Part shown: positions 17,594-25,998 of the stretch, piece after piece | Layout: each line of letters starts with the position of its first letter | How positions within the stretch are numbered: the first letter of the stretch is position 1 | From: Terriglobia bacterium | GTDB lineage: Bacteria > Acidobacteriota > Terriglobia > Bryobacterales > Bryobacteraceae | Assembly: GCA_020073345.1 (NCBI GenBank) | Contig: JAIQFI010000013.1 | Coordinates: 1 to 64,000, forward strand | DNA: 64,000 bases | Direction: 5' to 3' | The notes under the pieces: generated by a model | Seen by the model: only the letters and a program-made list of their open reading frames with translations | Database searches by the model: none | What the model was told of the DNA's origin: nothing | Program-made: the position numbers and the translations under genes

Positions 17594-18833
17594 TCGCCGC
17601 GGTAGCGGGTTCCGCATCGGTGGCGGGGAAATCAACTCCCTCCCACCGCGCGACGACCGCGGTCGCAAGACAGTTACCCAGCAGGTTTACCGACGTGCGG
17701 GCCATATCCATCAGCGCGTCGACTCCTAGCAGCAACGCCACGCCCTCCACCGGCAGATTGAAGGTGGCCAGGGTTCCGGCCAGGATCACCAGAGAAGCGC
17801 GGGGAACGGCCGCCACTCCCTTGCTGGTCAGCATGAGCGTCAGCATCATGGTGATCTGCGTGCCCCAGGAAAGATGGATTCCGGCGGCCTGCGCGACAAA
17901 CATCGAAGCCAGCGAAAGGTACAGCGTGGAGCCATCCAGGTTGAAGCTGTAGCCGGTGGGCAGCACGAACGCGGCGATATGCTTAGGCACGCCGAAGGTT
18001 TGCATGTTTTCGAGCGCCAGGGGCAGTGCGGCTTCGCTCGACGCGGTTGAGTAGGCGATCAGGAACGGTTCGCGCACCCAGCGGATGAAGCGGCGCAGCG
18101 GGATCCGCGCGATGGCGGTGACCGTACCCAGGACCACTACGATGAAGAACATCTGCGTAGCGTAGAGTGTCAGCACCAGCTTGCCGAGATTCAGCAGGAC
18201 ACCCAGGCCTTTATCGCCGATGGTGGCGGCCATGGCCCCGAAAACGCCCAGCGGCGCGAACAGCATCACGTAGTTGGTGTAGCGGAACATCACGTCGGAA
18301 AGGGCCTGGCAGAAGTCGACTACGGACCGCGATTTGGCAGGGATGGCCGCGCACGCAGTTCCGAACAGAAACGAAAACACCACGATCTGGAGTACTTCGC
18401 CGCGAGCCATGGCGTCGATGATGCTGGTGGGGAACGTGTGCTCGACAGTCTGCTGCAGACCGGTGCCGGTGGTGGCGAGGCCGGGATTCGCACCTGGCTG
18501 CAGTGCCACGCCGGAGCCCGGCTGAATCAGGTTGGCCGCACCCAGCCCGATCACCAGCGCCAGTGTGGTGACGATCTCGAAATACAGGATCGCCTTGCCG
18601 CCGATCCGGCCCATGGTTTTGATGCTGCCGGTGCCCGCGATCCCGACCACCAGAGTCGCAAAGATCAGCGGCGCGATGATGGATTTGATCAGGCGGAGAA
18701 AGATGGTCCCCAGCAGGCCAAATTCTTTCGCCGGAGCCGGAAACACCGCACCGAACGCGATGCCCGCCACCAGCGCGATCAGGATCCAGACGGTGAGCGA
18801 CGGCCTCTTCACCGGTCTTCCTTCATCTTTCAC
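17580..18833 (-). CDS. Dicarboxylate/amino acid:cation symporter (DAACS family)
   Basis: The 417-residue inner-membrane protein has about eight helices and the family signatures: a serine-rich hairpin AYSTASSEAALPLALENM (about residues 265-282) and PTGYSFNLDGSTLYL (about 297-311). These form the substrate and ion sites in GltP/DctA transporters for glutamate, aspartate or C4-dicarboxylates. The exact substrate cannot be told. The gene overlaps the nadK stop by 11 bp and is the last gene of the xseB-ispA-tlyA-nadK strand. Confidence 0.88.
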   Translation of the reverse strand: MKDEGRPVKRPSLTVWILIALVAGIAFGAVFPAPAKEFGLLGTIFLRLIKSIIAPLIFATLVVGIAGTGSIKTMGRIGGKAILYFEIVTTLALVIGLGAANLIQPGSGVALQPGANPGLATTGTGLQQTVEHTFPTSIIDAMARGEVLQIVVFSFLFGTACAAIPAKSRSVVDFCQALSDVMFRYTNYVMLFAPLGVFGAMAATIGDKGLGVLLNLGKLVLTLYATQMFFIVVVLGTVTAIARIPLRRFIRWVREPFLIAYSTASSEAALPLALENMQTFGVPKHIAAFVLPTGYSFNLDGSTLYLSLASMFVAQAAGIHLSWGTQITMMLTLMLTSKGVAAVPRASLVILAGTLATFNLPVEGVALLLGVDALMDMARTSVNLLGNCLATAVVARWEGVDFPATDAEPATAATTAV

Positions 18834-19713
18834 CCCACTTCAGTTTTTCGCGCAGTACATCGAAGAACATCATGTCGGGCGGGCGCACCAGGCTGATGCA
18901 ATGCTCCGATCGCCGGCAGACAATCTTGTCGTTTGATTCCAGGATCTCGCCGACCTGGCCGTCGATGGTCATGTACGTCGGTGAATTGTAGAGCACGATC
19001 ACCTGGATCTCGCTCTCATCGGGCACGATGACCGGGCGATTGGTGAGAGTATGCGGACAGATCGGAGTGATGGCAGTAGCGGCGACCGAGGGAAACATGA
19101 TCGGCCCGCCGGCCGAAAGTGAATAGGCGGTGGAACCGGTGGGCGTCGAAACGATCAGTCCATCGGCTTTGTAAACGCACACGAAGTGATTGTCGACGTG
19201 AACTTCCAGGTCGATCATGCGGGCGATTTCCGCCTTGGTAAGCACCACGTCGTTCAAGGCTTCGTGTGAAGCAATCTGCCGGTCACCTCGCCATAACTCG
19301 ACGTGGAGCATGCGGCGGCGGGCCACACGGAAGTCGCCATGCAGCGCGCGTTCGAGCTGCGGATAAAGCTCTTCGATCTTGATCGCGGTGAGAAAGCCGA
19401 GCCCGCCCAGATTCACGGCGAACAGCGGAAGATCATGTCCTAGTGACGCGCGTGCCGCTGAAAGCAGAGTCCCGTCTCCACCCAATACCACCAGCAATTG
19501 CGACTGGGCGGCCACCTGGTCACGCGAAAGCGCGGGCGAACGGTCAGCGTAGCCCGCGGCTCCTTCATCCAGGAAGACAGTCAATCCGCGCGCTTCCAGC
19601 CACGTAATCAGTTCCGGCACCAGCGTGGCGCCCTGGTCGCTGCGCGGCTTGGCGATGAGGCCGATATTTTTAACAGAAGGGCTAACGCCCGGCTTAATGG
19701 TTGCGCTGGGCAT
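18823..19713 (-). CDS. nadK: NAD kinase
   Basis: NAD kinase makes NADP from NAD and ATP. The protein shows VVLGGDGTLLSAAR (GGDGT motif), the LNDVVLTK segment, and STPTGSTAYSLSAGGPI. The frame is open well upstream, but the ATG at 19713 gives 296 residues (MPSATIKPGVSPSVKNIGLIA...), the usual length, with a 20-bp overlap of the tlyA end. The order xseB-ispA-tlyA-nadK is common in bacteria. Confidence 0.94.
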   Translation of the reverse strand: MPSATIKPGVSPSVKNIGLIAKPRSDQGATLVPELITWLEARGLTVFLDEGAAGYADRSPALSRDQVAAQSQLLVVLGGDGTLLSAARASLGHDLPLFAVNLGGLGFLTAIKIEELYPQLERALHGDFRVARRRMLHVELWRGDRQIASHEALNDVVLTKAEIARMIDLEVHVDNHFVCVYKADGLIVSTPTGSTAYSLSAGGPIMFPSVAATAITPICPHTLTNRPVIVPDESEIQVIVLYNSPTYMTIDGQVGEILESNDKIVCRRSEHCISLVRPPDMMFFDVLREKLKWGER

Positions 19714-20437
19714 AGAGTAGGAACTCCCGGTTCCCTTCGGCTCCGCGGAGGGGGCTCTCGATGATGGAGGTACGGAAACCGTGCGCCTCCACGCAAGCCT
19801 GCACACGGTCGCACGCCGCGCTATGCTGGGCGGGATCGCGCACGATGCCGCCCTTGCCGACCTCGCCTTTTCCGATTTCAAATTGCGGCTTGACCAGTAC
19901 AATCATTTGACCGTGTTCGGCTAGCCGCGGAACAATCGCGGGAATCAGCAGGGTGGCCGAGATGAAGCTGGCATCGCAAACCGCCAGGTCGAACTTCTCC
20001 GGAATCTCTTCTTCCGCGAGATAGCGGGCGTTGACGCCCTCGCGAACCACCACGCGCGGATCGTTGCGAAGCTTCCAATCGAGCTGGCCGTGGCCGACGT
20101 CGATCGCCCACACGCGCGCAGCGCCGCGCTGGAGCAGGCAATCGGTAAAACCGCCGGTGGAACTCCCCACGTCGAGGCAAACGCTGCCGCTGACATCGAT
20201 TCCGAAGTGATCCAGGGCGGCGGCCAGTTTCACACCGCCGCGGCCCACATACGGAAGGCGCGCAGTGACACTCACCTGGCTCTCGCTCGAAACGGATCTG
20301 CCGGGCTTGTCGCTCTTCTGGCCGTCGATCAGAACGTCGCCGGCGATAATGAGCGCGCGAGCCTTTTCGCGGGAATCGGCCAGCCCTCGCTCGACGAGTA
20401 ATTGGTCCACGCGTACCTTAGTGGCGTTAGCTTTCAT
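19694..20437 (-). CDS. tlyA: TlyA-type rRNA 2'-O-methyltransferase (S4 + FtsJ domains)
   Basis: TlyA methylates 16S/23S rRNA cytidines and is often called hemolysin A. The 247-residue protein starts with an S4 RNA-binding domain (VRVDQLLVERGLADSREKAR, about residues 8-65) and continues with an FtsJ-type methyltransferase: CLDVGSSTGGFTDCLLQRGA is the SAM motif and VCDASFIS and VLVKPQFEIGK follow. The open frame extends far upstream, but the ATG at 20437 overlaps the ispA stop by 4 bp and gives family length. It is coupled to ispA and nadK. Confidence 0.93.
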   Translation of the reverse strand: MKANATKVRVDQLLVERGLADSREKARALIIAGDVLIDGQKSDKPGRSVSSESQVSVTARLPYVGRGGVKLAAALDHFGIDVSGSVCLDVGSSTGGFTDCLLQRGAARVWAIDVGHGQLDWKLRNDPRVVVREGVNARYLAEEEIPEKFDLAVCDASFISATLLIPAIVPRLAEHGQMIVLVKPQFEIGKGEVGKGGIVRDPAQHSAACDRVQACVEAHGFRTSIIESPLRGAEGNREFLLYAQRNH

Positions 20438-21318
20438 GCGGTACGCTGCACGACCAGGTCGGCCAGCTGTAGCAATCGTTCGGCCCGGTTGCCGAACGGC
20501 CGCAGTGCGACGTGCGCGGCCAGACGTTCCTGTTCGGCCATGGCGCGCGAGCGTTCGAGCCCGTAGACTGCGGGAAACGTGATCTTCTTTTGCTGTGCAT
20601 CCTTGCCGGCTGTTTTCCCCAGAGCCTCCGAAGGTTGTTCCACATCCAGTACGTCGTCCACAATCTGAAATGCCAGGCCGATATGCTCGCCGAAGCAGGT
20701 TAGAGCAGCGAGCTGCGTATCGTCCGCACCGGCATAAATCGCGCCCATGCGCACGCTGGCGCGCAGCAGCGCCCCGGTCTTGGCGCGATGGATGGATTCG
20801 AGCAGCGCGGCGGTGGGTTCCTTGCTTTCGCCTTCCAGATCGTTCACCTGTCCCCCGATCATCCCGCCGACCGTTCCCGACGCGGTCGCGAGTTCGGCCA
20901 CCAGATGGATGCGCCGCCCGGCGTCCACCTCGGGCAACTTCGACAAAACCTCGAAGGCTAGAGTAAGCAGGGCATCGCCCGCCAGGATCGCCATGGCATC
21001 GCCGAAAACTTTGTGGCACGTGGGCCGGCCGCGGCGGAGATCGTCGTTGTCCAGGGCAGGGAGGTCGTCGTGAATCAGAGAATAGGTGTGGATCAGCTCC
21101 AGCGGGCAGGCCGCGTCCTCAATGCCATCCGCTTCCCCGGAGACTGCTTCTGCGGCCGCCATCGCCAGCAGGGGACGAATGCGTTTGCCGCCTGCGAACA
21201 AGCTGTAGCGCATCGCGCGGTGGATGATGGAAGGGTCCTGCGATTCGGCCGGGACCCAGCGGTCGAGCGCCTTATCCACGCGCTTCTGCTGATGTGCGAG
21301 GTATTCCGGAAGCGTCAT
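20434..21318 (-). CDS. ispA: Polyprenyl diphosphate synthase (FPP/GGPP type)
   Basis: The 294-residue protein condenses isopentenyl diphosphate with allylic diphosphates to C15 or C20 products. The two Asp-rich metal motifs are visible: DDLPALDNDDLRRGRPT (first) and FQIVDDVLDV (second), with GGKRIRP near the N-terminus. The residues before the first motif suggest short-chain products, but product length is inference. It overlaps xseB by 4 bp upstream and tlyA by 4 bp downstream. Confidence 0.93.
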   Translation of the reverse strand: MTLPEYLAHQQKRVDKALDRWVPAESQDPSIIHRAMRYSLFAGGKRIRPLLAMAAAEAVSGEADGIEDAACPLELIHTYSLIHDDLPALDNDDLRRGRPTCHKVFGDAMAILAGDALLTLAFEVLSKLPEVDAGRRIHLVAELATASGTVGGMIGGQVNDLEGESKEPTAALLESIHRAKTGALLRASVRMGAIYAGADDTQLAALTCFGEHIGLAFQIVDDVLDVEQPSEALGKTAGKDAQQKKITFPAVYGLERSRAMAEQERLAAHVALRPFGNRAERLLQLADLVVQRTA

Positions 21319-21587
21319 GCTTTTTCGTTGGTTTTAAATGGTTGCGGCTGGATTTCGCCCGCGCGGCGGGTGAGGATTTCCACGCGCGTTTCCGCTTCTT
21401 CCAGTTGCTTGCGGCAAGCCTCGCTGAGCTTCATGCCCTGCTCGAACAGCGTGATCGCGCGCTCCAGCGGCAGCTCGCCGGTTTCCATTTCCTTGACGAT
21501 GCTTTCCAGTTCCTGCAGGCCGGCCTCGAAGGTTGGGGGCGGGTTCGGCGTGGGGTTCGGTGTGGGCTCCGATGTCGTCTTCGACAT
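21315..21587 (-). CDS. xseB: Exodeoxyribonuclease VII small subunit
   Basis: The 90-residue protein shows the family core FEAGLQELESIVKEMETGELPLERAITLFEQGMKLSEACRK, broken here only for display, in residues about 20-62. XseB forms the helical partner of XseA in single-strand DNA degradation. The N-terminus has a Pro-rich lead (TPNPTPNPPP). The large subunit gene is not in the window. It heads the xseB-ispA-tlyA-nadK set, separated from the MgtC-like gene by 15 bp. Confidence 0.9.
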   Translation of the reverse strand: MSKTTSEPTPNPTPNPPPTFEAGLQELESIVKEMETGELPLERAITLFEQGMKLSEACRKQLEEAETRVEILTRRAGEIQPQPFKTNEKA

Positions 21588-21602
21588 TGACCCATTATAG
21601 GC

Positions 21603-22319
21603 TTAGGCCGGTTCCGCTTCGCGCCAATTGAGCGCCACAATCGCCGGGTCCGCCGCCAATTCCCGAAGGATCGCCGGCAGCGTGCTGTCGATCTTGCGGC
21701 TATGCCAATTGACGTCTAAAGTCAGAACGGTATGGCGACTGGTGGCGTCGTACACCACGCCGCGCGGCACTGTTTGAAACCCACCGGCTTCAATGCGGGA
21801 GCGGATTGCGGACTCGCCTGGACCTTGGGAGGACATGGTCAAAACCAGAACGGCGCGCCGGTCGCGGGGGAGACGATCCTCCGCCCAGGTCAGACCACCC
21901 AGGACACCCAGGCCCAGAGCGCCTGCCACGGCGCCCAGAGCAAGCTGGCCGCTTCCGAAGCACAGCCCCATAATGGTCACGAACCACACGGTCGCCGCGG
22001 TGGTGACTCCGATGATCAGATTCTCGCGGCGTATGATCGCGCCTGCGCCGATGAACCCCATGCCGGACAGCACGCCGAGTGGAATGCGGAGAGGGTCGCC
22101 TGGGTTTAGAATTGGGCCGGTGGGGAGCGGCGTGGCGGCCGGCAGCGTGAGCTTGTTGGCCAGGATCATGGCGATGCAGGCTGCGAGCGAGACCAGAAGT
22201 GTGGTGCGGAGTCCCGCCGAGCGCCCCTTTTCACTGCGGTTGATCCCGAACAGAGCTCCGGCGGCGGCGGTAAGGGCCAGGCGGAGGGCGATGTCGGTCC
22301 AGGTTAAAGTAGTCGGCAT
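21603..22319 (-). CDS. MgtC/SapB-family membrane protein
   Basis: The 238-residue protein has four or five membrane helices and the MgtC signatures GALFGINRSEKGRSAGLRTTLLV (about residues 20-42), SGMGFIGAGAIIR (about 88-100) and TAATVWFVTIMGLCFG. The C-terminal soluble domain of about 80 residues is ACT-like in this family. MgtC proteins relate to Mg2+ limitation and ATP synthase inhibition; the local role is unknown. ATG at 22319. Same strand as xseB. Confidence 0.85.
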   Translation of the reverse strand: MPTTLTWTDIALRLALTAAAGALFGINRSEKGRSAGLRTTLLVSLAACIAMILANKLTLPAATPLPTGPILNPGDPLRIPLGVLSGMGFIGAGAIIRRENLIIGVTTAATVWFVTIMGLCFGSGQLALGAVAGALGLGVLGGLTWAEDRLPRDRRAVLVLTMSSQGPGESAIRSRIEAGGFQTVPRGVVYDATSRHTVLTLDVNWHSRKIDSTLPAILRELAADPAIVALNWREAEPA

Positions 22320-22393
22320 CCGTTTGCGACATCTATTGTAGCGTCGCGCGCAGGCTGAGACCGTAGATTACAATGGAAAGTTGCCGCCACGCC

Positions 22394-22470
22394 GGGCGCG
22401 TAGCTCAGTTGGTTAGAGCGCCTGCTTCACACGCAGGAGGTCGCAGGTTCGAGTCCTGCCGCGCCCACCA
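22394..22470 (+). tRNA. trnV: tRNA-Val (anticodon CAC)
   Basis: A complete cloverleaf: acceptor GGGCGCG with CGCGCCC, anticodon stem CCTGC/GCAGG around loop TTCACAC (anticodon CAC), T arm GCAGG-TTCGAGT-CCTGC, and an encoded CCA at 22468-22470. A tyrosine recombinase gene lies 65 bp downstream and points toward the tRNA, which marks this 3' end as a likely integration site. Confidence 0.96.
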
Positions 22471-22504
22471 TCCCTCAACAACTTACAGCCCTGCTTGGCC
22501 AATG

Positions 22505-22523
22505 TTAGTGTCATTTAGTGTCA
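22505..22523. repeat. Two 9-bp direct repeats beside the integrase
   Basis: TTAGTGTCA occurs at 22505-22513 and 22515-22523 between tRNA-Val and the integrase gene. They may be arm-type integrase binding sites. No second att copy was found, so this is inference. Confidence 0.4.
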
Positions 22524-22535
22524 CAACCCATCAAT

Positions 22536-23711
22536 TCACGCGATGCCAGTCGCCAAAGCAGTGAGCTTTTCGCTCATAGCTTCGACGCCCGCCCTCCTTC
22601 GCTCCATGTCCGAATGCGTGTAGTGCATAGTCATCCGAACATCCCCATGCCCCATCTGTGCCTGCCGGTCAGAGAGTGCCATTCCGATCTGCTCACCAAG
22701 CGTGGCGTGAGTGTGGCGGAATACATGCCAACTCAGCCACGGTATGCCGAGCTTCACAGCGACCGGTTTGATTACCCTGCGTAGCAGGTTGTTCTCATTC
22801 AGCGGGGTCCCTTCTCTTGAAGCAAACACTAAATCGTCAGGTCCCGTGAATTTTCCCCGTGCCCGAAGACCTACCAGAGCCTCGACCACGCTCCGGCTTA
22901 GAGGCACCGCCCGCCGTCTGGACTTGGCCTTAACCGATCCGAACTTGCCTCGATAAAAGTTTTCCCGTACGACAAGTGTATGAGGCTGCAAGACCTCACT
23001 TCCGAGCAGCGCGGGTTCACCCGTGAGGTTAACCCGTTTCCACTTCAACGCCAGCATCTCTGCGACGTTTAGGCTAGCTGTCATCGATAGCAAGGACATC
23101 TCCCGGACGGGGGTTGGCAGGCTGAGGAGTACTTCCCGCCCTTGATCGAAGCTCAAAGCGTGGGTTTCTTTGCGTTGCATCTCCGGCAGCCGGATTCCCT
23201 GCGCCGGATTGTCCCCGTGATAAGCACGCTTCAGCTTCGCGTGACTAAACACGGCACTGATCCCATTTCTAATGTGCACAACTGTTTGGACCGAGTACCC
23301 CGCCTCGAACTTCTTCCGCACCAAAGCCTGCACGTGGTCAGTAGACACATCCCGAAGCCGCACATCTCCCATGGCTGGCAAGATGTGTTTGTCCAGAACG
23401 TATCCGTAGTGCTTCTGCCCCGCGTGCTTCAGTGCCCAAATCACGTCCGTCTTAAACCTCGTTTCAATGAACTCTCGAACGGTCAGAAGCGACATGGGTT
23501 GCTGTGCCCGTTCATCCACGATTGTTAGAATCTCTTTTGCGAGTCGCTGTGCTTCCCTTTTTGATACCTCCTTCGCGTCTGCGATTTTCGGATTCCGCCG
23601 GACCCGGACTATCTTTCCGTCCGCGTCCAGCGCGTCTTCTCTAAACGCCAGATACCAGGCGTTCCCCTGCTGGTGGACATGACCTAATTGCTGTCCCCTG
23701 CGTCGAGCCAT
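22536..23711 (-). CDS. Tyrosine-family site-specific recombinase (integrase)
   Basis: The protein has a SAM-like core-binding domain (about residues 80-165) and a catalytic domain with SWHVFRHTHATLGEQ (HxxR), MGHGDVRMTMHYTH (second His and the Tyr) and KAKSRRRAVPLS. At the usual first Arg position (GLRxxE) it reads SLNVAEMLALKW, with Asn. The ATG at 23711 (MARRRGQQLGHV) has a strong GGGAGGA site and gives 391 residues; an upstream ATG at 23807 is less likely. Its position beside tRNA-Val fits a genomic island integrase. The island's far end was not identified. Confidence 0.88.
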   Translation of the reverse strand: MARRRGQQLGHVHQQGNAWYLAFREDALDADGKIVRVRRNPKIADAKEVSKREAQRLAKEILTIVDERAQQPMSLLTVREFIETRFKTDVIWALKHAGQKHYGYVLDKHILPAMGDVRLRDVSTDHVQALVRKKFEAGYSVQTVVHIRNGISAVFSHAKLKRAYHGDNPAQGIRLPEMQRKETHALSFDQGREVLLSLPTPVREMSLLSMTASLNVAEMLALKWKRVNLTGEPALLGSEVLQPHTLVVRENFYRGKFGSVKAKSRRRAVPLSRSVVEALVGLRARGKFTGPDDLVFASREGTPLNENNLLRRVIKPVAVKLGIPWLSWHVFRHTHATLGEQIGMALSDRQAQMGHGDVRMTMHYTHSDMERRRAGVEAMSEKLTALATGIA

Positions 23712-23970
23712 TTGGATTCCTCCCAATGGCTCGCGGGGTGGCTCGTCCAAGACGATAGCATGTGCACCAGGACTTGGTGGCGCCGGTATGTGACGGCTGC
23801 GGCTCATGGACTAAGGCGAGTTTGGAGTAGGTCGCTGTCCTTGGCATGGCTCTTTTGCGGAGAAAGCGCGCGCCGTGCGGCGAAGTTTGGAGAACTTTGG
23901 TGTAGAGCGATGCTGTAAAAAGAGAGGGCTCTGTTATCTTATGCCCTCTATCCTGCTACACCGGCAGGCT

Positions 23971-24564
23971 TTAGGGGCGCTTCAGATAATCGCGGAAGAG
24001 TTGCATCGTTTTCTCCTGCGGCTTCGTCTTTCCACCGAGAAAATCAGTCAAGGTATCCCAAGTGCAGCCAATGTCGGCAGCCACCCTCTTCGCACCCAGG
24101 CTATCGACTAAGGCCTGGAGGCGCGACCGCAAGTCTCGGACAGATTTGTTCTCGGATGCCGGCGACGGGACGTGACCGGCTATGCGGGACCACCCAGCTA
24201 TCCGCTTGCCCTGCAACTCCAACAAGCGGATGCACTCCGACGCTGGCACGGGTGCACGTCCAGGCAGCGGCAGGGTGGCGAATCGGTCTGGAGCTTCCAG
24301 TTCGTGAACACAGAAGTCTCGAAGCTGGTCGACATACGCATCAAACTGGCTCACCCAGTCGACTGCCTCGACGTAGCGTTGCTCAAGTGGCCCGTGGAAA
24401 CCACCGCGCAGGTATCGCCAGTCGTTCGTGAGGATTCGGTTGAGAATGCGCTCGTCAGGGTCGAGGTGTTCGTCCGGGTAATTTTTTGTGAGCCGCTGGA
24501 GTTGGCGACGCAGCTTCGCGGTCTCCCGCAGTAGGTCCTTGAGATTCGGTGTCCGATTCTTCAA
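23971..24564 (-). CDS. Hypothetical protein with a C-terminal helix-turn-helix-like region
   Basis: No family is recognised for the 197-residue protein. Residues about 5-25 are highly charged and helical (KDLLRETAKLRRQLQRLTKNY). The C-terminus (LGAKRVAADIGCTWDTLTDFL, then GGKTKPQEKTMQLFRDYL) resembles an XRE-type helix-turn-helix. No membrane segment is visible. It lies just upstream of the integrase on the same strand, so it is probably island cargo. A DNA-binding role is inference from the tail only. Confidence 0.6.
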   Translation of the reverse strand: MKNRTPNLKDLLRETAKLRRQLQRLTKNYPDEHLDPDERILNRILTNDWRYLRGGFHGPLEQRYVEAVDWVSQFDAYVDQLRDFCVHELEAPDRFATLPLPGRAPVPASECIRLLELQGKRIAGWSRIAGHVPSPASENKSVRDLRSRLQALVDSLGAKRVAADIGCTWDTLTDFLGGKTKPQEKTMQLFRDYLKRP

Positions 24565-25659
24565 AACTCAGTGTACACGTCAAGTAACTGATTCGGCGGT
24601 CGTCTTGGGGAATGGGGAGCCTCGCGCGCGCGAATAGACTTACTGAAGATCTCATTGTGGGCGGGCATTGAGAAAAATTTTTCACACAAATTTTCGCCAC
24701 AAAAAACCAATCGGTAGCCAACGCGTCACAAGTTGTGCATTTGCCCCAGATACGCTTTTTTTGAGCTATAGCATATAACTGTAACTGTAAACTTTAGTAG
24801 GCGGCGATTCTGTCGAGCCGGAGTGGAGTTTGGCCGGCTGATCTCCCATTCTTGGCGCTTGCCGCGCCGAGCGCGCCTTCAGCGACCCGTCCCAAAATTC
24901 TCTCGGCGGTCTCTGGCGCACCGAGGCCTGGGAGGCGGTCATCGGGAGGCGTCGAGGCTCCCGAACGCGCCTAACGCGCCTACGGGCCGACCGCAAAAAA
25001 CAAGATCTTTGAATTCGCCCGACAAAGATTTTTTGAAGAGTTTTTTGGAGTGCGCCTCGTGTCGGAATTTCGTGCGCAAAAATGGGATCCCCGAAACAAT
25101 TCGTAAGCGCAGTACCATGTCTCGCGATCGTCGAAGGTGATCCAGCAATTCTGGCTACCGAATAAGACTCCTCTACTTCACCTGGTTTGTGCGTAATCCA
25201 CAAGAGGTGAGATTAGCGAACCGACTCGTCGCGGAAACGGAATGAAACGATGTAGGTCCTGCTGGGAACGCGCGACCTCTGCATGAGGTGTAGAGCATCG
25301 AGAGATCGATGCGCGAAAGGGCGGTATCGACTGGCTCTACGGACATCGCCCCCGATTTCGAAGCCCATTTCTCGCGCTCCCAGTAGCCGATGCGACGTTG
25401 GTTTCCCTACACGTGGCCTGATCGGATCGAGGGAGGGAGGCGCGGGAATCCGTGATTTCGTTGACTCTAGGAGGCCTCGCGCGATCCATATTATATGTAT
25501 AAAAAAGGCTGACTCGCGACGTGCCATCGTTAGCCGTAATCCGTCTGAAAGGAGTAGCTTAAGAAAATGCCACTAAGCGCGCGCCCGACCGAATCGAACT
25601 CGGCACAAAGCACGCTGGCGCGATACGGGCGCGAGAGTCGCTACGCGTGATCTGCTCCC
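24565..25659. other. Long gap with no recognised gene
   Basis: About 1.1 kb without a convincing coding frame. It holds AT-rich stretches near 24670-24720 (probable promoter area of the minus-strand gene), a region rich in short hairpins around 25260-25330 including GCATCGA GAGA TCGATGC (25295-25312, a GNRA-type loop), and short open frames that look non-coding. A structured RNA or decayed gene is possible but not shown. Confidence 0.5.
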
Positions 25660-25722
25660 CGAAAGGTGTCCCGTTATTGATGCCTTAACGGAACCTACAG
25701 TTCCGGAAGGCATTTCAAACGC
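25660..25722 (-). repeat. Leader-like repeat, related to 63036-63094
   Basis: Read on the minus strand, this segment aligns with the leader of the truncated recombinase at 63 kb: a TTTGAAATGCC box, then a CCG block, then TTCCG(A/T)TAAGGC, then a CCTTTC end. The 17-of-18 match of the first box makes chance unlikely. It contains site 1 of the dif-like family. No recombinase coding sequence follows it. Confidence 0.65.
25671..25691 (-). repeat. dif-like site 1
   Basis: Arms CCGTTAT and TTAACGG (6 of 7 pair) around a 7-bp spacer, one base longer than most copies. It lies upstream of the alpha/beta hydrolase gene, inside the leader-like repeat. Confidence 0.55.
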
Positions 25723-25998
25723 TTTCGTTCCCTCTACATCCACTTCATTCGCCAGATGATAACTGCGCTGTTATGCTCGCGGGCCGAAAAGAAACCCTTT
25801 TGAACCGGTGTCGGCGGTTTCCTTTGGGACGTCCACTCCTCCGTTAACCACTTCCTTGGAGCCTTCCGAATTCCGGAACCGCGCTCCGACGCTTCCCAGG
25901 GTGCAGGGTAAACAGAGCGGACTACCCGCGTAAATCGTTCAGAGTCGTTTGGCAAACGCTCATGCGCAAGCGTGCTTGAGCCAAGATAAACTGTTGAC

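Noticed and set aside
25213-25527. 104-codon minus-strand frame in the long gap
   Set aside because: No family features, irregular composition, overlaps a hairpin-rich stretch.
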